64,000 bases of DNA from VXOI01 sp965197575 (GCA_965197575.1 OZ240214.1:62001-126000); one strand, 5' to 3'. Positions 42,605-51,042 are shown, counted from the stretch's first letter. Translations and numbers: made by a program. Notes: generated by a model not told the origin, from the letters alone.

Positions 42605-43648
42605 ATGAGTACCTATGTGTACGTCGCAGCCCAGGATGACAACAAGATCGGGATTTACACCATGGACGAAGCCACCGGGGCGTTAACGCTACAGTCGGAG
42701 GCAGCAATGTCCGGCGGTCCGTCTCTGCTGGCCATCAGCCCGGACCGGCAGACGCTGTACGTCGGCCATCGCGAAGTCCCCGAGATTTCCAGCCACAGCA
42801 TCGACCAGGGCTCCGGCGCCCTGACCCGCACCGGCTCGGTGACACCGGCCGACCCGCCCGCCTATCTCGCCACCGACCGCAGTGGCAAGTTCCTGCTTTC
42901 GTCCTTCTACCAAGGGGGGCATGTCGCATCCTATCCGCTCGGCGGAGACGCCTCGTTGGGCGGCGCTGCTATCGAGTGGCTGGCCACCGACGAGGGCGCC
43001 CACTCCGTGCTTACCGACCTGTCCAACCGCTTCGCCTACGTGCCCCACATCGCCCGGGTTCAGGACAACGTGCTGGAGCCGCCGAAGAACATTCCGGGCC
43101 CCAACAAGATTTACCAGTTCAAGTTCGATGCCGACACCGGCAACCTGACCGCCAACGACCCTCTGATTCTGGACCAGGACGACATGCTCGGCCCGCGCCA
43201 CTATACCTACCACCCCAGCCTGAACATCGCCTACTTCTCCAACGAGCAGGGGTGCAGCGTCAGTTCCTACCGGATAGACGACTCGGGAACCCTCTCGCCC
43301 TTCGAGACCGTCACCACGCTCCCCGAAGGCGTCACCGAGCGGAACACCTGCTCGCAGATCCAGTTCTCGCCGTCGGGCGACTTCCTGTTCGTCCCCAACC
43401 GGGGCCACAACAGTATCGCCAGCTTCTCAGTTGACGGCGAAGGAAGGCTGACCCCGGCGGGCCACGCGGCCACCGAAGCCGTGCCCAGCGCTTTCAGCCT
43501 GGACCCGGCGGGCAAGTTCGTGTTCTCCGCCGGTTCGTCCACCGGAATGCTGGCGTCCTACAGCATCGGGGACACCGGGGAGCTAACGCCGCTGGAGAAA
43601 TACGCCGTGGGCGAGCGCCCCATGTGGGTGCTGACCACGACGCTCTAA
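42605..43648 (+). CDS. Lactonase-family seven-bladed propeller protein
   Basis: The 347-residue protein matches the 6-phosphogluconolactonase-type propeller family (Pgl/YbhE): YVYVAAQDDNKIGIYTMD, GPSLLAISPDRQTLYVGH, PPAYLATDRSGKFLLSSFY, GPRHYTYHPSLNIAYFSNEQ, CSQIQFSPSGDFLFVPNRGH and SAFSLDPAGKFVFSAGSSTG. The substrate may be a sugar lactone or another ester. ATG 42605 (MSTYVYV) is chosen because GAGGA lies 7 nt before; a longer in-frame reading crosses the intergenic repeat. It ends the oxidation cluster 39184-43648. Confidence 0.9.
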   Translation: MSTYVYVAAQDDNKIGIYTMDEATGALTLQSEAAMSGGPSLLAISPDRQTLYVGHREVPEISSHSIDQGSGALTRTGSVTPADPPAYLATDRSGKFLLSSFYQGGHVASYPLGGDASLGGAAIEWLATDEGAHSVLTDLSNRFAYVPHIARVQDNVLEPPKNIPGPNKIYQFKFDADTGNLTANDPLILDQDDMLGPRHYTYHPSLNIAYFSNEQGCSVSSYRIDDSGTLSPFETVTTLPEGVTERNTCSQIQFSPSGDFLFVPNRGHNSIASFSVDGEGRLTPAGHAATEAVPSAFSLDPAGKFVFSAGSSTGMLASYSIGDTGELTPLEKYAVGERPMWVLTTTL

Positions 43649-43680
43649 CCCTTCTCCCTCAAGGGCAATGGTGGTATTCA

Positions 43681-43746
43681 CATGGATGTACAGGAAGGAT
43701 TATGGGAGATTAACCCAAAATATCCTGTTCATCCGGTGCATCCATG
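43681..43746. repeat. CATGGATGTACAGGA...TCCTGTTCATCC repeat
   Basis: CATGGATGTACAGGA on the left and TCCTGTTCATCCGGTGCATC on the right form a hairpin. A half copy is at 24849 and a related segment forms the 3' end of the gene at 62549. Confidence 0.65.
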
Positions 43747-43747
43747 T

Positions 43748-44497
43748 TCACTCCGCCAGCACCCCGCGAAACAGGTGCTCCCCGCAGCCGTCACCGTCTC
43801 CGGGCAAGGGGAGCGCCTCCACCTCGAACCCGGCTTCCTCCATCAGCGCAATCCAGGTGGCTATGGGAAACAGGCCGCTGACGTGGATGTCCTGCTCCAC
43901 CCGATTCACCCCGTTCTCGGTGATCGTGTAGATGAACAGCGACTCGACGGTGGTGTCCGCCGGGTCGGGGTCGCTGAGACGCTCTTCCACCCTCACCTCG
44001 GTATCGCCGGGTTGGAGCGGGGGCCGTCCCGACCAGTTGATGATCTTCCCGTCCCGGAAAGTGTCCCGCACCAGGTCCGGGGCCGCCAGCAGCACGCCGC
44101 CCCGGCGGAGATGCGTCCGGGCGGTGGCGAACGCGGCGCGCAGGTCATCTTCGGTCAGCATGTAGGAGACGGCGTCGTGGATCAGCACGGCGTCGAATTT
44201 GCGACCCAGCCGTACCGTCCGCATGTCGCCCAGATAGTGGTCCACGTCCGGGTTCAGCCGACGGGAGATTTCCAGCATACGCGGCGACAGGTCCACTGCG
44301 GTTGCATCGAAATCGGCGGTCAGGTGGGAGAGATTGTGTCCTCCACCCACGCCCAACTCCAGGATGCGGTGGCGGCCCTCGCCCAGCTTCCCCCGGATGG
44401 CCTGCCGCCAATAGCCGGCCTCGTCCGCATAGTCCTCCGGCGGGCTGACGATGGGCCAGAGGTAGGCCAGCTCGTTGTACAGCCTCACCCCTTCCAC
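43748..44497 (-). CDS. Class I SAM-dependent methyltransferase
   Basis: The 249-residue protein has SAM motif I ILELGVGGGHNLSHL near residues 45-59, the acidic strand TAVDLSPRMLEISRRL near 66-81, DMRTVRLGRKFDAVLIHDAV near 92-111 and LRRGGVLLAAPD near 132. It is a small-molecule type methyltransferase of unknown substrate, in the Methyltransf_25/ubiE-like group. It ends at 43748 beside an intergenic repeat. The RidA gene precedes it by 4 nt on the same strand. Confidence 0.9.
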   Translation of the reverse strand: MEGVRLYNELAYLWPIVSPPEDYADEAGYWRQAIRGKLGEGRHRILELGVGGGHNLSHLTADFDATAVDLSPRMLEISRRLNPDVDHYLGDMRTVRLGRKFDAVLIHDAVSYMLTEDDLRAAFATARTHLRRGGVLLAAPDLVRDTFRDGKIINWSGRPPLQPGDTEVRVEERLSDPDPADTTVESLFIYTITENGVNRVEQDIHVSGLFPIATWIALMEEAGFEVEALPLPGDGDGCGEHLFRGVLAE

Positions 44498-44501
44498 GGG
44501 G

Positions 44502-44966
44502 TTACGGAGCGACCTCGATTACGCAATCGACGATCACCGCGGTGTCTCCGGGGAGGGCGGCCATGCCTGGGGCGGATCGGGCGTGGCGGCCGGCATCGCC
44601 GTACAAGCTCACGAACAGGTCGGACGCGCCGTCCACCACCTGCGCCTGCTCGGTGAAGCCGGGAGCGCTGTTGACCATGCCCACCACCTTCAGGATGCGG
44701 CTCACCCGGTCCAGGTCTCCCAGCTCGGCCTTCATCCGCGACAGCAGGTTGAGGGCGCACCAGCGGGCCGCTTCGTAGCCCTGCTCCACGGTCAGGTCTT
44801 GGCCCAGCTTGCCGGTTATCCGGCTGCCGTCGGCGCGGCGGGAGCCTACCCCGGCCATCCACATGACGTTGCCGCTTCGAGCCACCGGCAGATAGTTCCC
44901 GACCGGCTCCGGCGGGGGCGGAAGCTCGTAGCCCAGCCCGGCCAGCCGCTCTTCTGCGACGCCCAT
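44502..44966 (-). CDS. RidA/YjgF/UK114-family protein
   Basis: The 154-residue protein is a RidA-family member of the longer type: EERLAGLGYELPPPPEPVGN, MWMAGVGSRRADGSRITGKL, VEQGYEAARWCALNLLSRMK, RVSRILKVVGMVNSAPGFTE and the end GDTAVIVDCVIEVA. RidA removes reactive enamine/imine intermediates, but this subgroup lacks a clear Arg105 pattern by eye. ATG 44966 overlaps the stop of the upstream gene by 1 nt (TGATG), so the two are coupled. A longer start is less likely. Confidence 0.9.
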   Translation of the reverse strand: MGVAEERLAGLGYELPPPPEPVGNYLPVARSGNVMWMAGVGSRRADGSRITGKLGQDLTVEQGYEAARWCALNLLSRMKAELGDLDRVSRILKVVGMVNSAPGFTEQAQVVDGASDLFVSLYGDAGRHARSAPGMAALPGDTAVIVDCVIEVAP

Positions 44967-45457
44967 CAGGCGACGCTCTCCCGGACGCACTCTTCCAGCA
45001 ACGCCAAGGCTCGGACGGTGAACACCCACATGTTGGCCTCGCGGTCCGAGTCGCCGGTCTCGATGGTGATGACCTTCTCCACCGGCCCGGCCACGGCCAC
45101 GCAGGCATGGCCGGCCGAGTCGCCGTAGCGGTTGCCTGTGGGGCCGCTGGCGCCGGTCTCGGCCAGCGCCCAGTCCGTGCCCAGCGACTCCCGCGAGGTG
45201 CGGGCGTTGAGCAGGGCGTAGGGTTCCGAGCTGGCCCTCATCCCCTCCATCGCCTCGTCGGGCACGAGCAACAGCCCCTTCTGCGCGACGCGAGTGTAGA
45301 TGACGCTGCCGCCGACGTAGTAGGCCGAGGCCCCGGGAATGGCCACCAGCGCGGCGGAGATCAGGCCGCCGCAGGACGATTCAGCTACCGAGACGGACTG
45401 GCCGGTCTCCTTTAACAGCGCCCCCACCGACGAGGCCATCGAGCTTAGGTCAGGCAT
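44966..45457 (-). CDS. pncC: CinA C-terminal domain, nicotinamide-nucleotide amidase
   Basis: The 163-residue protein is the stand-alone CinA C-terminal domain. It deamidates NMN to nicotinic acid mononucleotide and works in pyridine nucleotide salvage in other bacteria. VSVAESSCGGLISAALVAIPGA (SVAES..GG..) near residues 22-43, YYVGGSVIYTRVAQKGLL near 46 and WALAETGASGPTGNRYGDSAG near 95 are its signatures. ATG 45457 has GGAGG 9 nt upstream; TTG 15 nt earlier would be a worse start. Operon with RidA and the methyltransferase. Confidence 0.93.
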   Translation of the reverse strand: MPDLSSMASSVGALLKETGQSVSVAESSCGGLISAALVAIPGASAYYVGGSVIYTRVAQKGLLLVPDEAMEGMRASSEPYALLNARTSRESLGTDWALAETGASGPTGNRYGDSAGHACVAVAGPVEKVITIETGDSDREANMWVFTVRALALLEECVRESVA

Positions 45458-45593
45458 CAGGTTTTCCTCCAAGTCTTGTCAAAATTCCGGGTCGCAAAAT
45501 CATCGGTGAAACCGGGCCTATTTCCTGATTTCAGGAACAAACGCTTGCAATCTTCTTTCCGGGTGTGTTAGACTATCGCTCGCAATCAAGAAA

Positions 45594-46208
45594 TTATCCG
45601 TGGCCCCGCATCACCGGCGGGGCTTTCTCTTTGCCCAAAATTCCCAGGGCCTCCTGATAATCGCCCCAGGTGTCCAGATCGCGGAACGACTCGCGGCCCC
45701 TGCCGATGCTCGAAAGCCAGGCCGCGTCCAAGTATTTCACCCGGCTCCGCGCCAGCAATCCCTTGAGGGACGTGTCGCCCTCCGCCAGTAGCAGCTCCGC
45801 CGTCCCGAGACATCTCACATTGTAAAAGGCGTGCAACGGTTGCGCACGGCCGCCGGACTCCACCGCCAACACATCGCTCTCACCCAGTTCCACGGCCATG
45901 CTGCCGATGACCTGCGGGCGCAGGAAGGGCATGTCGCAACCGGCCACGAAGCACCACGGCCCGTCGACGCTGGCCAGCCCCCGGGCCAGCCCGGCCAGCG
46001 GACCCTGCTCGTCGCGCCCGTCGATGACCACTTCCGCCTCTAGCCTTGCTATATCCTCGGCATTCCTGGCAACTACCACCGTCCGGCGGAACAGGGGGCG
46101 AAGTACGTCCAGCACCGTCCCGATGACGGTGGAGCCACCCCACGACAACATCCCCTTGGGCCGCCCCATGCGTCGGCTTGCGCCCCCCGCCAGCACCAGC
46201 GCGTCCAT
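45594..46208 (-). CDS. mobA: MobA-like molybdenum cofactor guanylyltransferase
   Basis: The 204-residue protein has the nucleotidyltransferase motif MDALVLAGGASRRMGRPKG, then VVVARNAEDIARLEAEVVID, GPLAGLARGLASV near 75, CFVAGCDMPFLRPQVI near 95 (metal-binding Asp) and EGDTSLKGLLARSRVKYLD. It links GMP to molybdopterin, which the CoxL-like enzymes may need as dinucleotide cofactor (by MobA or a CTP-using relative). A GTG at 46265 would overlap the upstream stop by 4 nt, as in coupled genes, and add 19 residues; the ATG at 46208 matches the family start better. Confidence 0.88.
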   Translation of the reverse strand: MDALVLAGGASRRMGRPKGMLSWGGSTVIGTVLDVLRPLFRRTVVVARNAEDIARLEAEVVIDGRDEQGPLAGLARGLASVDGPWCFVAGCDMPFLRPQVIGSMAVELGESDVLAVESGGRAQPLHAFYNVRCLGTAELLLAEGDTSLKGLLARSRVKYLDAAWLSSIGRGRESFRDLDTWGDYQEALGILGKEKAPPVMRGHG

Positions 46209-46261
46209 CTCAGATGGGCTGGGCGGAAGTGCCGACAGCCCGGCCTTTGCTTCGAGTATGC

Positions 46262-46513
46262 TCACGTCAGGTTTCTGGGCGCGAAGCTCATCGTGTGCTT
46301 GAACATCGAACTGCCGGTCTTGCGTACCGTCCCTTTGCCCAACTTGTAACGGTAGCGGTTTCGGGCCATCTCGACGAGGGCGGAGTAGTAGTGGACCGTG
46401 CCCTTGGACCGCTCCGCCGCCTCCTCGAAACCGTCGAACCCCATGCGCTTGGCGACCTGAGCGATGATCCACCAGTGGACTTGGCCGCTCTGGTCGGATC
46501 CATGATCTTGCAT
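46262..46513 (-). CDS. Small conserved-looking hypothetical protein
   Basis: The 83-residue protein starts MQDHGSDQSGQVHWWIIAQV and continues KRMGFDGFEEAAERSKGTVH, then YYSALVEMARNRYRYKLGKG. It looks basic and helical with a conserved-style VHWWIIAQVAKR core, but I do not recognise the family. It starts at 46513 (a longer reading reaches 46576) with a weak GGGA site. It is just before mobA on the same strand and may be co-transcribed. Confidence 0.6.
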   Translation of the reverse strand: MQDHGSDQSGQVHWWIIAQVAKRMGFDGFEEAAERSKGTVHYYSALVEMARNRYRYKLGKGTVRKTGSSMFKHTMSFAPRNLT

Positions 46514-46682
46514 AGGAATTCCCGTCTGGTCGTCTCCACGCCGCCACCTGCGTTGAAATCTCCCGCGCTGGAACAATTATATCCCGACGAAGCATTGGTT
46601 TGACATAAACGGGTCGGCTGGAACCGGCTGGAAAGCTCGGTGTTGACCGGGGCGGGCCGGGGTGAGAAGATGTAAAGGCAAT

Positions 46683-47035
46683 GGGGACGCGCGGGTTCGA
46701 CAGGGGCGTCCTGTAGCGGATTGCAAGCCGAGGCGCCATCAACCTCGTTAATCAGGTGGCAACCGTTAAACGGCGAACGTGAATTCGCTCTAGCCGCCTA
46801 GCAGCGGCTACGTCTGCTCCCCGCTATTCCCGGAAGAGGGGATGCCAGGCGCCATAAGTCTGGGATGCGGCCAACCCGACGCCGGTAAGGGCGGCCAAAG
46901 ATTCACCGGCTGGACTTCTCGGTGCTGCGTCGGCGGTGCATCGAGAGGCTGAGAGCAAACCGCCGGACAAGCTTGTAGCACATCCGACTATCGGCTCTTC
47001 TGGACGGGGAGTTCGACTCTCCCCCGTCTCCACCA
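46683..47035 (+). ncRNA. ssrA: Transfer-messenger RNA (tmRNA)
   Basis: The 353-nt gene has the 5' tRNA-like half GGGGACGCGCGGGTTCGACAGG and the 3' half ending CTCCCCCGTCTCC, A, CCA encoded. GGGGACG pairs with CGTCTCC (one G-T). The T-arm is GGAGTTCGACTCTCC. The tag reading frame is at 46769-46801: codons for NGEREFALAA then TAG; the resume codon may be this AAC or the preceding TTA. It rescues stalled ribosomes with SmpB and tags products for proteolysis. A TGTAAA box at 46671-46676 is a weak -10. Mobile DNA begins about 30 nt downstream. Confidence 0.96.
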
Positions 47036-47064
47036 TTCCTTCCTGAACACATGTTCGATCCCTC

Positions 47065-47180
47065 TAGTACCGCCACGTTTGAAATGGCAGGATGATTTTC
47101 ACGGGTGACCGTCAGCTCCACTCGTACTTCCCTGAGCCTACTTTCTAAGCAACTGTCATTTCTGGCATGACTGACTACTA
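47065..47180. repeat. Possible degraded IS630-related small element
   Basis: CTAGTACCGCCACGTTTGAAATGG on the left (TA at 47065-47066) and a CTACTAG on the right (TA at 47179-47180) frame 116 nt without coding frame. The ends fit the CTAG-sharing pattern of the chain further right, but inverted similarity is weak (GAAATGGCAG versus GAAATGACAG). Confidence 0.35.
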
Positions 47181-47262
47181 GTACCGGTTCCAGATAGATT
47201 TGTAAGAACATGAGAAGGCAGTCATACTGGGGTATGATCTTTCTGTGGGGGAGTATCCAGAC

Positions 47263-47559
47263 ATGGCTGCCAGCAAGTATAAAGTCAATCTGAGTGAATC
47301 CGAACGCTCCCGTCTCAATGAGGTTTCCCGCCGGGGCAAGACGTCAGTCCGTACGGTCAAGCGGGCGCTGGCGTTGCTCCAGGCAGATGAAGGACTTCGG
47401 GACCGTGAGATAGCCGGGGTGCTTTGGATCACCGTTGCCAGAGTGCGGAAGCGGTTCGTCGAGGAAGGGCTTGAGGCCGCCGTCAATGACTGGCCAAGGC
47501 CGGGCCGGGAGTGCAAGTTGGACGGCAAGCAGGAAGCGCACTTGGTTGCCAGGGTGTGA
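47263..47559 (+). pseudogene. IS630-family transposase, N-terminal fragment
   Basis: The reading frame from ATG 47263 gives MAASKYKVNLSESERSRLNE and then SVRTVKRALALLQADEGLRD, VLWITVARVRKRFVEEGLEA and LDGKQEAHLVA, i.e. the helix-turn-helix part of an IS630 transposase closely like that at 49795. It stops right after HLVA, because ISKra4 is inserted at 47552. The left element end CTAGTACCGGTTCCAG is at 47178. The catalytic DDE part is missing. Confidence 0.85.
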
Positions 47560-49027
47560 CTGAAACCAGTTGGAAATCGCGGCGGTTTACAAGAGGGGAA
47601 AGGGATGGCAATCTCCCTGCATAGATAAATAATAGCGGCGTGGGCAGCGCCGGTGAGGAGAGGGCCATGGAGCGGGAGCGGGCACTGCGGGAGATAGTGG
47701 AACAGGCCATTGGAGAAATGCGGGAAGTCCTGAGCTTGGAAAGCGAGGAGGACGGGGCGGAGCAGTGGGACTCGGACGCTTGGGAGGAAGAGCTTATCCG
47801 GTTTTCCCGTGAGTTGAATCGGAAGATGTTGCAAACTTGGGCGGAGGTGAAGGCTGAGCAAGCAAAAGCTCAGGCCTCTTTTGCCCCTGCTGCCAAGGCA
47901 GACGCCAACTGCACCGGTGGCAGCCCCTGAGCTGGCTGAGCAGCTTTGGCCCGATAAGGGTCCAAACACCCTAGCTGCGTTGCCCCAAGGACCACAGCAG
48001 CCAGCGGCCTTTCCAGGGGTTGACCGGTTTGAAGCCTCAAGGCAAGTCCTTGGCCTTGCAGCGGGCATTGACGGACTTTGGGGCGGAAAAGTCCTTCGGG
48101 CAGGCCGGCAGGCAACTCCAAGAACACTATGGAGTGGAGTTGCACCGCAGCAGCATAAGGGAAGTGGTGCTGCAACAGGCGGGGAGAGCCGCCGGGTTGG
48201 TGGAGGGTGAGGACCGAGAGGCCACCGCCAGCTACGCAGCGCAGCGCAGCTACCGGCTTGGCAAGCCGTGGCTGATCGTGGAGACCGACGGCAGCATGGT
48301 GCGCACTGGGGAACTGGAGCCCGGCCCGGCTGGGGGAACGAGTCCTAGCGGGCGTCCCAAGAGCATCAGGAAAACCCGGTGGCGGGAAGCGCGGCTGAGC
48401 GTGGTGGAGGAGCCTGGCGGAAAGGAACGGCGGTACGCGGCGGCCTGGGGTTCTCCCCAGAGGACGGGAGAGCAGATGTTTGCCCTGGCGCTGCGGTGCG
48501 GGTATGGGGACAACACCTGAGTGCATGGCGTGGGAGACGGGGCGCCCTGGATCGCGCAACAGATGGCGGCAGTTTTCCCCAGGCAGCGCTTCTTACTGGA
48601 GCGCTATCATCTGTTGGAACACTTGCATGACGGGGCGTCGGCCCTGACGCCGGGGAACCCTGAAACCGCCCGGGCTTGGGTAGAGGAGCAGGCGGGCCTT
48701 ATTGACCAGGGGAACGTAGCCGTGGTGGTGGCTGAATGCCTGGTCTTGGCGGGAGCTAACGCGGAGCATCCGCTGCACCGGTTGGCCGGATACTTGGAGA
48801 ACCGGCAAGAACAGCTGGACTATGCCGCAGCCTGCCAGGAAGGTCTGCCCATCGGCAGCGGCATGGTGGAAGGGGGCCACCGCACCGTGATCCAAGCCCG
48901 GTTGAAGTTGCCTGGAGCCTGGTGGAAGGAGGAGACGGTGGACCCCATGCTGGCCTTGAGAACCCTGCGGGCCAACGGCCAGTGGGAAGCCTTTTGGCAT
49001 TGACCCCAACTGGCTTCAGTCACACCC
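47552..49027 (+). mobile_element. ISKra4-family insertion sequence
   Basis: The element is framed by inverted repeats GGTGTGACTGAAACCAGTTG (left) and, as reverse complement, GGTGTGACTGAAGCCAGTTG (right), differing at one position. It lies inside an IS630 fragment on the left and an IS4-like fragment on the right. No target duplication is visible. Confidence 0.82.
47667..49003 (+). pseudogene. ISKra4-family transposase, frameshifted and with an internal stop
   Basis: The N-terminal piece (MERERALREIVEQAIGEMRE to about 47900) and the middle and C-terminal pieces are in different frames, so there is a frameshift near 47.9 kb. The middle part reads SLALQRALTDFGAEKSFG, HYGVELHRSSIREVVLQQ and WLIVETDGSMV (catalytic Asp). 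An in-frame TGA at 48518-48520 separates it from GDGAPWIAQQMAAVFP, LERYHLLEHLHDG, YAAACQEGLPIGSGMVEGGH and the end. The order matches ISKra4 transposases, so the copy is inactive unless read through. Confidence 0.85.
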
Positions 49028-49474
49028 ATTGTAGAATCCCGGCTTGATGTGCTTGAGGCGGGCCCCCTTGCTGGAGCGGACCGGGCACAACCCCTCCAGG
49101 GCGATGCTTTCCGGTTTCTCCAGCACGCGATCGTCCCAGATGGCCAGAGCCACCTTGTCTTGCTCCTCCAGTTGGACTAGGCTCTGGTCTGCCAGGTACC
49201 AGAGGAACTCCTTCAAGAGAGTGTGGGACCACGTGGGAGAGCGCAGCAAATTGCTGAGCCGTTTGGTTCCGGCAGGCGCTTGGCTGGGGGAGAGTACGTG
49301 GGCGCCCAGCTCGCTCAGGAGCAGTCCCGACCGGGAGTGGCGCAGGCGTACGATGGCAACCAGAGCCAGAAAGAAAGTGCGCACCAAACGCCGGTCGGCC
49401 TGCCGGTCCAGCCATTGTTCCAAACGATTGCGGCAGATTGGTAACCTCTCGCCCTTGCTCCCACCCCACCCCAT
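49016..49474 (-). pseudogene. IS4-like transposase, N-terminal fragment
   Basis: The reverse-strand frame starts MGWGGSKGERLPICRNRLEQ and has FFLALVAIVRLRHSRSGLLL, TKRLSNLLRSPTWSHTLLKE, LAIWDDRVLEKPESIALEGL and RLKHIKPGFYN. This is the N-terminal and first-Asp (IWDDxxxEKP) part of an IS4-superfamily transposase. The frame runs into the ISKra4 right end at 49027, so the rest is lost. Confidence 0.75.
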
Positions 49475-49565
49475 GTTGCAACATAGCAGAGGACCCCTCC
49501 CGGTGGTTGGTGAATGAACAATCCCATTCCACCCGAAGGGGTCTTTCTTTGTGCCTGGTTTCTAA

Positions 49566-49710
49566 TATTACAACGACGGATTGTCTGAGAAGGTGATCCG
49601 TACGCCGAAATTGAAGCTGCCGCCGAACGGGCGCGGGCCTCACACAGTGAATTGCTCGTGGTCAGACAGGAACCATAAATAGTCTTTTTCTACAATCCGT
49701 TGTTGTAATA
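49566..49710. repeat. MITE-like element, 145 bp, 19-bp inverted ends
   Basis: TATTACAACGACGGATTGT at 49566-49584 and ACAATCCGTTGTTGTAATA at 49692-49710 are inverted repeats with one mismatch. Both ends begin with TA, the IS630/mariner-type target. The interior (about 107 nt) has no gene. Its right TA is 1 nt before the CTAG that starts the next IS630. Confidence 0.75.
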
Positions 49711-49711
49711 C

Positions 49712-50922
49712 TAGTACCGTTTCCAGAAAGTCTTACAATCATAAGGGAGATCAGGTAGGCTTGAGTAAAATCCTTTAGCGAGGCCGTACCTGATATGCCT
49801 GTCTCCAAATACAAAGTCGAACTGACCCAATCCGAACGCTTCGCTCTGATTGAAACATCCGGCCGTGGCAAGCCGTTGGCCCGCACGGTAAAGCGGGCCC
49901 TTGCGCTGTTGAAAGCTGACGAAGGACTCTTAGACCGCGAGGCGGCTGAGGCGGTTTCGCTCAGCGCCGCCACTGTTGCCAGAGTGCGCAGACGGTTCGT
50001 CGAGGAGGGGCTGGAAGCCGCAATCAACGACCGGCCACGGTCAGGCCGTGAGCGCAAGCTGAGCGGCAGACAGGAGGCGCACCTCGTCGCCATCGCGTGC
50101 AGCAGTCCACCCGAAGGACATGTAAACTGGACGCTCCATCTGCTGGCGGACAAGGTAGTGGCGATGGAGTTTGCCGGGAGCATCTCCCTGGAGACGGTGC
50201 GCCAGATACTCAAAAAAACGAACTCAAGCCGTGGAAGAAAAAGGAATGGCGCATCCCCAAGCTGAGCGGGGAGTTCGTGGCCCGGATGGAGGATGTGCTG
50301 GACCTTTATCACGAAGAGTACGACCCGGAGCGGCCGGTGGTGTGTTTTGACGAGTCCTCCAAGCAGTTGCTCGAGGATGGGCGGCCTCCCATCAAGGCCG
50401 CCCCCGGACGGGTGGAGCGCTATGACACCGAGTACCAGCGAAACGGGACCCGGAACCTGTTCATGTTCTGTGAACCGAAGGGCGGATGGAGACACGTCGA
50501 AGTGACCGGGCGCCGCACTGCTGTGGACTTTGCTCACCAGATGCGCTGGCTGGTTGACCAGGCGTACCCCCACGCCAGGGTCGTCCGGCTGGTGTTGGAC
50601 AATCTCAACACCCACAAGCCCGGCTCGCTCTACGAAGCATTTGGAGCGTCCGAAGCGCGTCGTATAGCCAAGCGTCTGGAGCTGCACCACACTCCCACCC
50701 ATGGAAGCTGGCTGAACATGGCCGAGATCGAGTTGAGCGTCTTCAGCAGACAGTGTCTGAACCGCCGGGTCGGCGATGAAGTGCTGCTGCGGCAGGAGGT
50801 TGCCGCCCTCGAACGCGAGCGCAACGATGCTGGCGCCGTCATAGACTGGCGGTTCTCCACTCAAGACGCCCGCAGTAAACTCCAACATATCTATCCATCA
50901 GGATTAAATTGAAACGGTACTA
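49712..50922 (+). mobile_element. IS630-family element, copy 1 (intact)
   Basis: The ends are TAGTACCGTTTCCAG on the left and, reading inwards from the right, TAGTACCGTTTCAATT. TA at both ends (49712-49713 and 50921-50922) is the target duplication. It contains one transposase in two frames. Confidence 0.85.
49795..50912 (+). CDS. IS630 transposase made by -1 frameshift (copy 1)
   Basis: The first frame runs from ATG 49795 (MPVSKYKVELTQSERFALIE; helix-turn-helix RRRFVEEGLEAAINDRP) and the second frame continues to 50912. They meet at CAAAAAAACG at 50211-50220. Slipping back one base on the A7 run turns AAA-AAA-ACG into AAA-AAA-AAC and yields LKKNELKPWKKKEW. The catalytic part has VVCFDESSKQLLEDGRPP, LVLDNLNTHKPGSLYEAF and THGSWLNMAEIEL, the DDE residues. 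The fused length is about 372 residues, normal for IS630. It is probably active. Confidence 0.88.
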
Positions 50923-51042
50923 GTACCGTTTTCACTTGAATATGCCTTATATCGGATATCTGTTAATCATTCCCGCGCAAGCAGGAATCCAGAGTTAGAG
51001 GCAGCCTTCCAGTATCAATAAATCTAACTGGAAACGGTACTA
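50921..51042. repeat. IS630-related MITE, type A, copy 1
   Basis: The 122-bp element has left end TAGTACCGTTTTCACTTG and right end AACTGGAAACGGTACTA, which match the ends of IS630 copy 1. It carries the hairpin ATTCCCGCGCAAGCAGGAAT, a known kind of bacterial intergenic palindrome. A nearly identical copy is at 52394-52515. It shares its left TA with IS630 copy 1 and its right TA with MITE-B. Confidence 0.85.
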
